From contig JAECUM010009704.1 of assembly GCA_016617855.1 (NCBI GenBank), positions 1 to 64,000 of the forward strand: a stretch of 64,000 nt of DNA. The letters are read 5' to 3'. The position numbers and the translations under genes are program-made. The notes below the pieces were generated by a model. The model did no database searches, was not told where the DNA came from, and saw only the letters and a program-made list of their open reading frames with translations. The stretch comes from Megalonaias nervosa (Eukaryota; Mollusca; Bivalvia; Unionida; Unionidae). Shown in pieces: positions 26,901 through 38,900 of the stretch (within the stretch, counting starts at the first letter, position 1; each line of letters begins with the position of its first letter).

Positions 26901-29900
26901 TTACTTGGCTATCTCTTTCAATATACTAGTACTCCATTAATTTATTTAGATCAGAGTACTGATATTATAATTTAACTCATTCATTTTCTTCTTTACTTTG
27001 TAAGGGCCATAAAATCTAATTTGAAGAAAATTTTGAAGAATGAGCAAGAGAGAATGAACTCTATTACAAGACTCAAAAGTTCTCAATTAAAGTTCTGTGA
27101 AACCACAATTTCACTTTTAACTTGAATTGCTGAGTGCCAAATTCAAGCATTACAAGCTGGAAAATTCCAGACATAATATTTGACCTTTGACCCAATTGGA
27201 CAGATTTAGGGAGGCTAAATTGAGTAAAAAACTTTATCAAAGCTTTTACTATGGTTTTGGTTTTAATATTCCTCAAAGGAATTGCCTCTGGGAATCTAGT
27301 TGACACACATAATGGTCAACAAATATTGGTTGCCTGACTTGGTCTTAGGTAAGGGACCAACACAATCTACCATAATTCTGCTAAATGGTTCATCAAATGC
27401 AGGAATAGGTTGCCAATGAGCCTTAGGTATCTTCTGATTGGGATTTCCTACCATTTGACAAGTATGACAAGATCTGCAAAATTTACAAACATCACTTTTG
27501 ATTTTTGGCCAATAAAAGTGAGTCAAGATCTTGTGATAAGTTTTATTTATCCCTAAATGACCAGCCAGGGGAGTTTCATGGGCCAAACTAAGTATTTCCT
27601 GTCTGTAAGACTTTGGAACTACAATCTGATAGTTCACTGACCACTCGTCACCAGCAGGTACCTCAGAAGGTCTCCATTTTCTCATAAGAATTCCATTTTT
27701 AATGAAATAACAGACAGGTACTTCAGTGGCTTCAGTTTCACTAATGACCCTCTGAAACAAACAGGAGATCTCAGGATCTTTTTCCTGTTCAACGACAAGT
27801 GATTGTTGTTTATCGCCCTGATTAGATAAATGTTTTTGTTGTTGTAGGGCTTAATGCCATTTTTCAGCACACGATAGGCTATACATGGCGGCCAGTATTG
27901 ATGGTGGAGGAAGAACCCGGGAAAACCCCGGAAAGAACCACCGACCCACGAGAAGCTACTGGCAAGCTTTCTCACATATCTACATTGGCCGAATCCGAGA
28001 CTCGAACCCACGCAGACAGAGGTGAGATGGCAGTGATCCGTAACGGACAGCGCTTTAGACCACTCGGCCACTCGGGGCCCCCTGATTAGATAAAAGAGAA
28101 TGAGTAGTTAGAAGAGGATCACTGTGATCAATATCTTTTGATTGATCCAAACAAGTAGTGAAAAGCCTGACCAATACATGTGTCAGCTAAAGGAATATTT
28201 TCCTTATCAAAATCATTCTCAAGAGCTTTCTTTGCCATAGTTCTGGTAACTGCACAAGCTGGGTATAAATCAGGGTATTCTTTTTCAATAGGATCAACTT
28301 TCTGATCCAAAGAAGGCTTGTCAGTTACAAGTGGATTAACCACAACCTTGTCTCCAGCTAGGTTGTTGCCTAGTAACAAATGAATGCCCTCAACGGGTAA
28401 AGTTCGACACTATACCAACTGTCACAGGTCCTGAAACTAAGTCTGATGACAGAGTTACAGAATGGAGAGGAACATTAACAAAGCCGCACTCTACTTCCTG
28501 AATGAGAACACTCTCATTAGAAAAGGACCTCCCAGAAAAAGGCAAAGTACCTGATAATAAAAGACTCTGAGAAGCTCCTGTATCCCGTAAAAGTTTAATA
28601 GGGATAGGATTGTCACCCAAGAGTGATATAGAACCCTTCGACATGAATGGTTCATAATTCTTCATAATAAAATCAGATTGGGGTTTATTAGACCCAACAA
28701 ATGTATTGCTTTCAATACATGACCGTGACCATGACCTCTTAGAAATAAGAGCATTTGGGATAGGTATATCTTGATTCTGATGCCTGTATTTCAGTTTGAA
28801 GCAATCAGAAATGACGTGTCCTTTTTTCTTGCAATAGGTACACGTAGGAATAGGATTTTGAATCAAGTTTATCAGAAGCTTCATTTCTAGAAGTTGTGCC
28901 AGATTGAGTTTTAGGAGGAGTCGTATTAGGCTGAAATACCTTTCTACCAGTAGACTGCAGAGTGAAAGATTTGCTTACAACAGGAATTTTATGAGTTAAG
29001 GAATACTCATCAGCAGCAAGAGCAGCATTTTCCAAGGTTTCAATCTTATGCTCTTCAAGATGATTCTTAATGTCATTAGGAACACAGATTTTGAACTCTT
29101 CAAGTAACACAAGTTGTTTGATATTTTCATAATCATGTTCAGTTTTCTTGGATAAGCACCATCTCTCAAATAACTGCTCTTTTTCTCTAGCAAATTTGAC
29201 ATAAGTTTGTCCAGCTTCTTTTCTATAGTTTCTGAATTTTTGCTGATAAGCCTCAGGGACTAAGACATAACCCCTTAAGATGCACTCCTTAACCAAATCA
29301 TAGTCAGAACTTTGTTGTACTGACAGGGATGCATAAATATCTTGGGCCTTGCCAAAAAGTACACATTGCAATAATTGAGTCGAATGCTCCGTTAGCCATT
29401 TCAAATTTTCAGCAACTTTTTCAAAATAAATAAAATATTTGTCTACTTCTTTTTCTCTAAAAGGGGGCACTAACCTGATATTTCTTGTAATGTCAAAACT
29501 TGAATTTGTATGTGAAGTGGAAATGTGCTTTTCACTTGCCAGCTCAATTTCTTTCATTTTAATTTGAAATTCTCTTTCATCCTTCTCTTTTTCAAATTGC
29601 AATTTCATTTGTTTATCATTCTCTCTTTCCTGTCTCTCTCTCTCTCTCTTCTTTCTCTCTCTTCTTTCTGAAATTGCAACTGCAATTGCTTCTCTTCTAA
29701 TTGCAACTGCATTTGTTCTTTTTGTAATTGCATTTGTTTTTCCTCTTTCTGAAGCTCGAGCTTCCTTAACTCCAATTCCATCTTGTATTTCATTTTTAAT
29801 TCCACTACTTTTATGTCAGAGTCTGATACCGACTTACTGACCAAAGCCAAAACACTTCTATCAAGAACATTCTTCTCTACCAAATATTGAATCAAAATGT

Positions 29901-32900
29901 TTTTAATTTCTTGTTTTATTAAGGAAGCTTTTGCCTCAGAAAGATCGTATTTTCTGGCAAGTTCAAGCAACTCATCTTTTTAAACTATCCAACTTCTCCT
30001 GAGTAGGACTGGAAAGAAAAGTCTCCACTTTTAATGACATTGTGAATGAAAGCCTGTTGCTTTCACTAATGATTTCAAACAAAATGTAAAATAGTACTTG
30101 GGATTTAAAAACTAAGGGAATTTAAATTTCAGAAAACAATATTCTGAAATATTTTAGCCAAAATTCAAATATCCCGAATGAGCTCCCAATTTTCTCCTGT
30201 TACATGTAGGCTGGTACAAATGTAACAAAAGAGTGAAGTCAATAAGCTTTGTAAATTTTAACAAAATAATTTATTTCCCTAGAAAACAACATGTTTGTGA
30301 ATATAATCCAAAAATTAATTCTAAAGTTGAAAAATATAAGTCTATCACTAAACAGTTCTAATTGAATCCAGGTTCGAATCTTGATGAAATTCCAATATGG
30401 AAGGCGATGATATCAGATGAGGTTGTTGTACTAATGGCAACAGATCCTCGATTGAATCACAGTTTATAATGTTCCCGTTTAGAATTCCAGAATAAATTTC
30501 CACTGAATTTCTATTAAATTCCAAAAAACAAATGAACTTCAAAAACAATCTAGCTTCAACAATAAAACACCTTGAGCTCTGAGGTGTAAAAATTATGACT
30601 GAATAAATTTAATACCAATTGGCTGTGTTAAGCCTCGATTTTAGATCACATGGTAGCTCACGTGATAGGCGACGTGACCACTAATTTGAACAGTGTAATA
30701 AAAACAATGCCATTTATCACGTATGCAAAAAATAGTGCTCAAGTCATGCTTTCACATTCTAATCAGACTGATATTTTTTCAAAAATATCAAATCCCATGA
30801 AAATAATCATTGCAATAAAATATAATGAAACAAAAATAAAATATAAGAATTTAAAACTAACACACAAGCAATTTAATTACATATTCGTAACACTTTCATG
30901 TGCTCTTTGGGCGTTGTCAAGGCCCCCATATGGACATTTGTTTCCAGCTTTATTCAGGAACCTTGGCAGTTTTCTTGCTTTCTTTGGCATTAATGAGGAG
31001 AAGGAGCTAGCTTCCTGCCTTGTGTGTGGAAAAGTTTTGCTTACAGTTCAGCGGTAATTGTGTTTTTGTTTCTGTTTTTTTGTCAGGCCAGGTTTCTGGC
31101 TAAAGAATCAGCTATTAATTTTCAGTTGCTCCACTTTCATTTGAGATCATATCTTTGCCCATTTAGTGTTTCAAGGTTTTATGGGCTTGCTCTAAAGGTA
31201 AGAAGAAGGCTTAGAGCCACATAAGGGTTCCTCTGACATTTTGGAAGCCACCATTTCCAGGTGGATTGTCTTCACTATCAAGAGAACTTATCAGTCCCTT
31301 ACTGAGAGAAACCTTTTTTCCATGAGATTGAAATCCCATGAAGTTAGTACTCTTGGTGTATCTTGGACGTATTTGAACTGAGCCTCTTTTCATAAGTTTA
31401 TGAGAGCCACCTTCTGGTGGTCTTATCAGCTTACAGTAGTAAACACTCCCAACTGAATGGTAAGTGTAATTGTTTTCTAGATTTTTTGAGACCATCAGCC
31501 TCCATCCTGACTTGTCAATTCAGAAATGCAGTAGTAGCTGGTAATTTATCATTGATATTAAAATGTAGGGTTTTTTTGGTGTGTGTATGTATGTAAACCT
31601 AACTTTATTTACATAACATTTACCACAACTGTTGCAAAAATTTCCATCTCAAACCTGATGTTCTGCACATTAGGTCCAAGTGTAGAAAGGTAGATATTCC
31701 ATATGTTGGCTCAGAGCAAGGGATCAGACTGGGATCATGTTCTTTTCAATTTGTTATGATCATTAGTATTGTTGTACTATAGATTGAAGAATGTTGTTTT
31801 TTATTTTATTTAAATGGACTTAACACAGATCACTCACCTTAGTGACTCCAGATCTTGACCACACAGCATACTCTCCAGGGTCCAATGACACACAGCATAC
31901 TCTCCAGGGTCCAATGACAGTGCAGCATGTTCTTGTTGAGAATGTCAACTTCCACCCTGTGAGAAGGGGATGTGGTTTATATCATAAATTGTAATGCAAT
32001 ATTTTAAAGATGTTTTATGTCTTACCTTTATCTTTTGTTTTATATACATTGAATAGAATTTTTACTTCTTTAGCTTTTATATTTTGTATTGTTGTACTTA
32101 AAGTTTACTTTTTTGGGGTGGGTTTAACTTCTGAAGCTTTTTTTGTAATTCTTCGTATTTTACATGTACTTATTTAGAACTTTACTTTTGATTGGTACCA
32201 TTCGTTTTGTGCTGTGGTGGCATTAGCTGCTAATACATACTAAATTAACTAACTTAATTACCATACAGTGTAAGTAGTACAAAGAGATTTATGATAAACT
32301 TAAATATATATAGGATGTAACAGCTTAGAAATTTAGTAGGTTTAAATCTGTCTGAGTACTTAATGATTTCATTGAATAACAGTGAAATAAACATGGCTGA
32401 AAACAAGCTTACTCATTTTCAGGTAGAAATGTTTAGCAATTAAATGGCATTATATGTCAGATAGGAGTTGTAATTATGTATATCAATAGGAGTGAAGAGA
32501 AGAACTATGTTCTCTTTTTTTTTGATTTCCTAGGAGGTGGTGGACAGGGTTTCCCAGCAGAAGGCAGTAATCCCTTATCAAGGGGAGGTAATGATCCCAT
32601 GTCTGCATTCCTTGGAGGGTTAGGAGGAGGCATGGGCAGTGGACAGAATCACCCTTTTTCACAAGGACAGAACTTGGGTGGCTCAGGCAGTAATCAGCTA
32701 GCAGCCATGCTTCAGGGTCTTAGCTTTGATCAGGGACTGGGAAGAGGAAGAGATGGTGGAGGGGGAGGAGGAGGAGGAGGAGGGGGAGGAGGACTGTGTA
32801 ATCAAGATGAGCAGTTATTGTCTTTGCTACAAGGGCTGAGAGGCCATCAGGGAAGTGGAGGTGCAGGAGGAGCAGCAAAGGGTCAGAACCCAGCTGGACC

Positions 32901-35900
32901 ATTATTATCTGGTCAAAGAGGAGAAGCCCCAGGCAGTGGACAGTTAGGTGGTCTGGCCCAGCTCTTGACAGGTTCAGGAGGTGCAGGGAATTATGGAGGC
33001 TCACCCGCTGTGCAGAAGAATCCTGATGGAGGGAGAGGAGGTGAAGCCAGCAGAGTTGGGGGTCAAGGTAGTGGACAAGATCCAGCTCAAAGGTTTGCAG
33101 GAGGAGAGAGAGGTGGAGGGTTTCCCAACCCATTTGCTATGCCACAGATGTTTGGAGGGGGAGGTGGTGTTGGTCAAGATGGAGGACAAACTGTCACAGG
33201 AGGAAACAAACCACCTAGTGGTTTAGGTGGATTAGGTAGTGGTTCAACAGCAGGAATAAGTGGCCCACAAGGTCAAGCAGCCCAGCTACAAGCCATGATG
33301 CAAATGTTAGGAGGTGCTGAGGGAAGTCCAGCAAGTGGAGCTGGTGGTGGTGGTCAACCACTGAAAAGTGCTGAAGACCTTAAAAAGTTTTTAGCAGATC
33401 TGAAAGTAAAGCAAGAGGAGGAGAAACAAAGCCCTTCAGCAAGGAGAGGGATCAATCAGGATTCAAACCCAGATGAGCTGCTTGCAGCTGTTACTGGGGA
33501 TGACCCAGGCAGAGGAAGGGGTCAGAATATGGGCCAGGGAGTGGGACAGACTGGAGGCCCAAATCCAGGCCAGGCTGTGTCTCAAGGGCTTGGTCAAATT
33601 GGAGGTGAAGGACATGGTTTAAATTTGGGTCAGGCAGGTCTTGGAGGAAGGCAGACATCACAAGAACAACAGATGTCAACTCTGATACAGTTATTTCAAG
33701 GCCAGGGCCAAGGTCCAGGTCAGATGCCACAAGGACAGGGTTTGGGTCTGGCACAAGCAGGTCTTGGAAGAGGACAGATACCCCAGGGACAACAAATGCA
33801 AAGGTTGATGCAACTAATGCAAAATCAGGGTCAAGGGCAAGGTCAGAATTTAATGGGTGGAGGTCTTGGTGGTCTAGGTTCCATGGGCAGAGGTCTTGGA
33901 GGTCTTGGTCCAATGGGTGGAGGTCTTGGTGGTCTTGGTTCGATGGGCGGAGGTGGTTTTCCTGGTCAGGTTCCAGGTAAGTTACGAGTTCCTAAGTACC
34001 ATTATTATTGTAGATTACAACTTGGTTTTATGACAGTTATCATACAAATTATCGGTGCCATTGTAGAAACTACAGTTAACTGTGAATTTGTGAGATATAG
34101 TCTGTATGATCATCATGTAAACCACTTTCAAGTCAAAGGATGAGTAAATGATATTTATTTTGTATGTAACTTTTATAATTATCCTTTAAGGCATTAAATC
34201 TAATTTCACCACAGTACTACAAATTGTAAGGGCACATTGTGAATTAGGTGTCATGTATGAAGAACTAGTTTTAACCAGATCATGTGGGACATCATTATGT
34301 TTCCAGAGATAAGTATCCGATATTGGGTATGTGGGATCATGATACAGATTATTTATTGTGTGGTTGACAAACTTGATGAGTGTGTTACACATGATGTGAT
34401 GATGTGATATAATATGTAGCAGATCTTGAGTTGAGTTACATATGATGTGACAACATGATATAACATGTAGCAGATCGTGAAGTGCATGTTACATATAATG
34501 TGATAACCAATATAATATGTAGTATTGATGTTTATGTTACACATAATATGATGACATAATATATAGCAGGCCTTGATTCATATGTTACACATAATGAGGT
34601 GGCATGATATAACATGTAGCCTGTCTTGAAATTTATGTCACACATGATGTGATGACATATAACATGTAGCTGGTTTTGAAGTTTATGTCACACATGTGAT
34701 GACATATATGTAATATATAGCCAGTTTGAAGTGTATGTTAAACATGATGTGATGACATCATGTAACATGTAACAGGGTCTTGAAGTGTATGTTACACATG
34801 ATGTGATGATGTCATGTAACAGGTCTTGAAGTGTATGTTTCAAATGTGATGACATCATGTAAAGTTTAACGGGTCTTGAAGTGTATGTTACACATGATGT
34901 GATGATATCATGTAACAGGTCCTGAAGTCTATGTTACATGTGATGACATCATGTAAAATGTAACAGGTCCTGAAGTGTATGTTACACATATAATGGCATC
35001 ATGTAACATGTAATAGGTCTTGAAGAGTATGTTACATGTGATGTGATATGTAACATGTAATAGGTCTTGAAGTGTATGTCGCATTTGGTTCAGCGACATC
35101 AAGACAATCTGTAATGTTTCATGTATCTGAGTATACCGACAGATCAATACTAGTATGCAATTTACTTGCATTGACAGCATTAAGAGGTTAGTATTGGGAC
35201 TGGTCGGCCTTGTGTCTGGATAATGTGACTGGGTGGGACATCATGCTACATGTATGCGGCATGATGCCCCAGTGCTAGACATCACCATAAACTGCCACAC
35301 TGCAGACAATGTAGCGATATGACCGAAATTTTTTTAAAGCTACGTTAAAAATCCACAAACACACACATACTTACATTGAACAAATTCAGTGATTTTGGGT
35401 CATTTTTGCCCATGACAAATAGAATCTTAGATTTGTGCTCATTTCACATATATATATCATTGCTTGATCTCAGTCTTTGGCAACTTAGTAGTTTGCACAT
35501 GATAAAAAATAATTCAACACATTTTAAAATTTCATGTCAGATATACTTATGCATGTAGTGTCATAAAGTTTCAATATTAGTAGGTATGAGCTAGCCATTG
35601 AACAGTTCAAAAATGGGTTAATCCATTAATAGTGCTGTTTGCATTCTTTCCACAAAATGAGCTTCAAGTTCATGGAGTCTTTATGTTTTTGTTTGTAGAA
35701 ACTATGACATTGATAAAAATGGGTACCCCACCAAAAATGACCAGATTTTGAGTATTGTTGGATGTGATATTGTGAGGCTATCAGACTAGTATTAATTTGA
35801 GTTTTTTTTCAAATTCTGTATATATTCTCTTATAAGCTGAGTCCATCTGCAAACAAAATATATCCTGTCATATCAGGCTCCATGTTGTTCATTCTACTGA

Positions 35901-38900
35901 TTACTCCTAACAAACTGCATAGGACCAGATGTCCTGGCACATTATGCGAGGGTAGAGCTGGGTCTATGCACTTCACAGTTGGACTCGATTTATAAGCCAG
36001 TGTAAATGGTAATTACAATTAGTATTATTGTAGTCAATCCAACACCTTCTGTACAGGTAAGCTTGGCATAATGATCATATTATGGCTTCACTGATAAGAC
36101 TTTTTACCTTGATGTTTCATGGCACTGTGAACTCTGGGAAATATTGACTGCACATGCTTCCTGTTGCTGAAATCAGTTCTGATCTGAGTAATTGTACCCT
36201 GCTGAAAAAATTAGCACACCTGCATATTCTTTTCTTTGAGTCTTTGATAAGAGGAATCTGTGATCTTCAACCTGTGCAGATTTGATGAATTTTGAATGCT
36301 CATTCATTTATTTAGTAATGGTATTTTTCTCCATACTTTAATGACCTTTGCATATAGATATGTAAGTAAGAGTAAGGCAAGAAAATGACCTTGACTTTTT
36401 CGCCATTTTGATTTTTTTAAATCATGTTTATGAAAAAATTCAGTGGTTCAATTCTTCGGAATTGATCATCCTAACAATGATTATGCCATTGACTGTTTTG
36501 AAAGAGTTTAATGTTGTATTTATCAATGAGTTTCATTGTGTATATTTCATATCTAATGAGAGACTAGTTATCAAATAGTCCACACAGCCTAGGTCACCTG
36601 ATGTTATTCCTTGTTGTTCAGTTGTAATGCCATAACTTGCATAAAATGTTTATGACATGTTAGTATGGCTGTTTGGGTGCTGTCAGATAGTTTTCAGTTT
36701 TCTTGGCTTGTGCCTCTTTTTCTATAATCTTCAAATTAATTTTATCTTTTTATTTGATTTCAGGCAGAGGAAGGGGAGGAGGTGGGATGGGAGATATGGC
36801 TACGGAACTGTTTCAGCAAGAGGTAGCCAGAGGTAGCTCATTAATTAACCAATTAGTCAGTCATTTATCAAAATCCTAATTACACATATTTATGAAGCCT
36901 TTGTAACAAGCATTTGGATTGGGGTACATTGTATCATGCAGAAAACCATTGGCTCTCATTCTATAACACCACAAAGGAACTGCTTATGTATTCATGTGCC
37001 CTTCTTGTGTAATTTGACAACATTTATAACAATTTGCAAAGTATAGTTTTGTATTTCATTCTTCAGATTCATTTTTATTTAATTACTATTTGTAATTATA
37101 AGCATTGAACTTTGTGTTTTACAGGATTAAAGAAGTCATGAAACTTGAAAATCGATATCAACTTTGCATAAGTAATCTTTGCTTTATATTGTACTACCCA
37201 TTTATCTTGACATCCTCGGTCTGAGGTAATACTGTCAATGTAAGCAGCATTCAAGATAAGTTGGAGGGGGGGTGCAAGAAAATTTTTAGCAGACAAGTGA
37301 AATTCGTTTGTAAGGGATGACTTGTCATCAGTGCATAGAATTAACACTTTGAGAAAATAAACAAATTTGGAGTAAAAAGACAAAACCAGTTTGAAATATA
37401 CTTGTATATTGACAACTTTATTTATATTACCTTGGTGTTATTCAACCCATTATGCTGAAGTAGATTCAGTACATGCACAGGACAAATCCACAAATTTGGA
37501 TATAGCTGACTTGTTAGAAAATGCCTGTATCAGCTACATCCTGTGTATAAACACATCTGTTTAAAAAAATGGTAGTCTGATTTTATGTACTTTATAACCC
37601 ATTGTCAAGCAACACAGGTCACTAAACAATTAAACAGTTTGCTAGCAGCATGTGGCTGTTTTGTTGTTACAGTATTTACAAGCTACATTACTTAAATCGG
37701 CTTTGATTTTCAACTGCCCGAGACAACAAATGTAAACTTCTTAAAGAGGGTACCAAGGGAAAGAGGCTACTCATAGGAAAATGAAAACCTGTCAAGTTTT
37801 GAATTAGTTAAGCATAAGTAAAAACTGTACTTTTGTAAAACACTCACAATTCCAGAATACAGAATACACAGAGTAATGCATATAATAAAGATTATCAATA
37901 GAATAATCAATACATGAAATTAAAATGGAATTTAGTTTCAATTGAAATTAATTAAAATTAAATGCTTTTATCAAAACAGGCAGAGACGAGGGATATTTAT
38001 GATAGTTCAGTATTTTATGCAAGTTTCTTCTGTTTTAGCTTGATAGTTGCTCTGTCTGAATAAGGCACTGCAACTTTTCCAAATGATCATGCGCTTCTTC
38101 TGATATTACCAATGAGCTTCATTGTTAAAAAATCTGGTCAAACCATCACACATAGAAAATGCCTCTCACACACATCTTTACAAGATGCCCCAAACTTAGT
38201 TTCCTTAACGGAAAGGTGTTTAGTTTCAAAAGATTGTAAATTTAATTTGTGGTTTACACTACCCTTCATGGCCATCATAAGCGTAAACACAGTTACTTTT
38301 TTTCCCGTAGAAAACAAAACTTGCACAACACAATAAATTTGTTCCAATCACCAATAACTTTGGAAAATGCAACAATCAGTCAGATTTCATTTCTTTTATA
38401 CAAGTTTGGTGCTGATTCCTTTTTGATGAAGGGTTTATTATTTTTATAAAAAATTGTAGCTGGCTTATTTTGATGAAGGGTTTATTGTTTTTATAAAAGA
38501 TTGTAGCTGGCTTATTTTGATGAAGGTTGCACGTGCCGTTGAAATCGTCACAGAAACCAACTTAAGAGGACCAAAGATATGCCTATTTGTTAATGCAATG
38601 GCAGCAACATCAAATAATTGTAGAGCACACTATGAATCAGCACATATCGATAAGAAAACGGAATTTTTTCAAGTTGGAACAGAGGGTTTCTGTTGACATG
38701 TACAGTTATTTATTTATCTCGACGTCTAATAGACCATGGGACCGGGACTTTGTATTTTCATTGACATAGGCAGCTTGTTGACATAAGTGATGTTGATATA
38801 AGTGGGTAGGACTGTATATACATCTATGAAAACTTGGACTTGTCTTAATGTGTAGCCATATTGTTATATAGTATGCATATTACCAATTAATAAATTGCAC

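Larger units (their letters stand above)
24865..30892 (-). mobile_element. Ty3/Gypsy LTR retrotransposon of the Gmr1 type (integrase before RT), with a nested SINE
   Basis: Two LTRs flank an internal region read on the minus strand as gag, protease, integrase, reverse transcriptase, RNase H. Standard Ty3/Gypsy elements have integrase last; this order, with a SCAN-like Gag, is the hallmark of the Gmr1 group. A purine tract abuts the 3' LTR and a TGG-starting candidate primer site follows the 5' LTR. All frames are broken and some catalytic residues are changed, so the copy is inactive. A SINE sits between the protease-side region and integrase. Flanks show only an approximate target duplication (CTT/CTTT). 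Confidence 0.85.
22240..31560 (+). mobile_element. decayed DIRS-like (tyrosine-recombinase) retroelement, split by a Gypsy insertion
   Basis: Left part is 22240-24864, right part 30893-31560. Broken reading frames in order show a DIRS-type reverse transcriptase, RNase H and a tyrosine recombinase. The RT-to-recombinase order without LTRs is the DIRS layout. The Gypsy element sits in the recombinase region: the left part ends LTRLNL and the right part resumes [15 protein letters not shown], where a continuous protein is expected. Stops and frameshifts occur throughout, so it is inactive. The outer ends are approximate because no terminal repeats were identified. Confidence 0.7.
17701..32533 (+). 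other. intron 2 of the VWA gene (14.8 kb)
   Basis: Bounded by GTATGG at 17701 and a poly-T acceptor (TTTTTTTTGATTTCCTAG) ending 32533. It contains two minisatellites, a TA microsatellite, a miniature element and the nested DIRS-like/Gypsy/SINE block. Confidence 0.65.
33977..36763 (+). other. intron 3 of the VWA gene (2.8 kb)
   Basis: GTAAGT at 33977 to TTTGATTTCAG at 36763. It contains a minisatellite, a 5'-truncated SINE A and a miniature element. Confidence 0.7.

Noticed and set aside
27682..28071. 129-codon minus-strand ORF starting [16 protein letters not shown]
   Set aside because: It begins in the tRNA head of SINE B and runs through the SINE into Gypsy sequence. This start is a common artefact of tRNA-derived SINEs.
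28007..28079. Minus-strand tRNA-like sequence
   Set aside because: Head of SINE B, flanked by target duplications, not a tRNA gene.
30650..31057. 135-codon + strand ORF
   Set aside because: Starts inside the Gypsy LTR and runs by chance into the DIRS-like recombinase fragment. Only its second half is meaningful, as a transposon remnant.
32720..33133. 137-codon minus-strand ORF and other minus-strand ORFs opposite exon 3
   Set aside because: Shadows of the Gly/Gln-rich exon; poly-Leu/His/Pro translations are the complement of GGN/CAR codons.
33977..34143. Extension of the exon 3 ORF to the stop at 34141
   Set aside because: A strong donor (CCAG|GTAAGT) precedes it, composition changes abruptly from Gly/Gln-rich to hydrophobic, and exon 4 continues the Gly-rich protein in phase.
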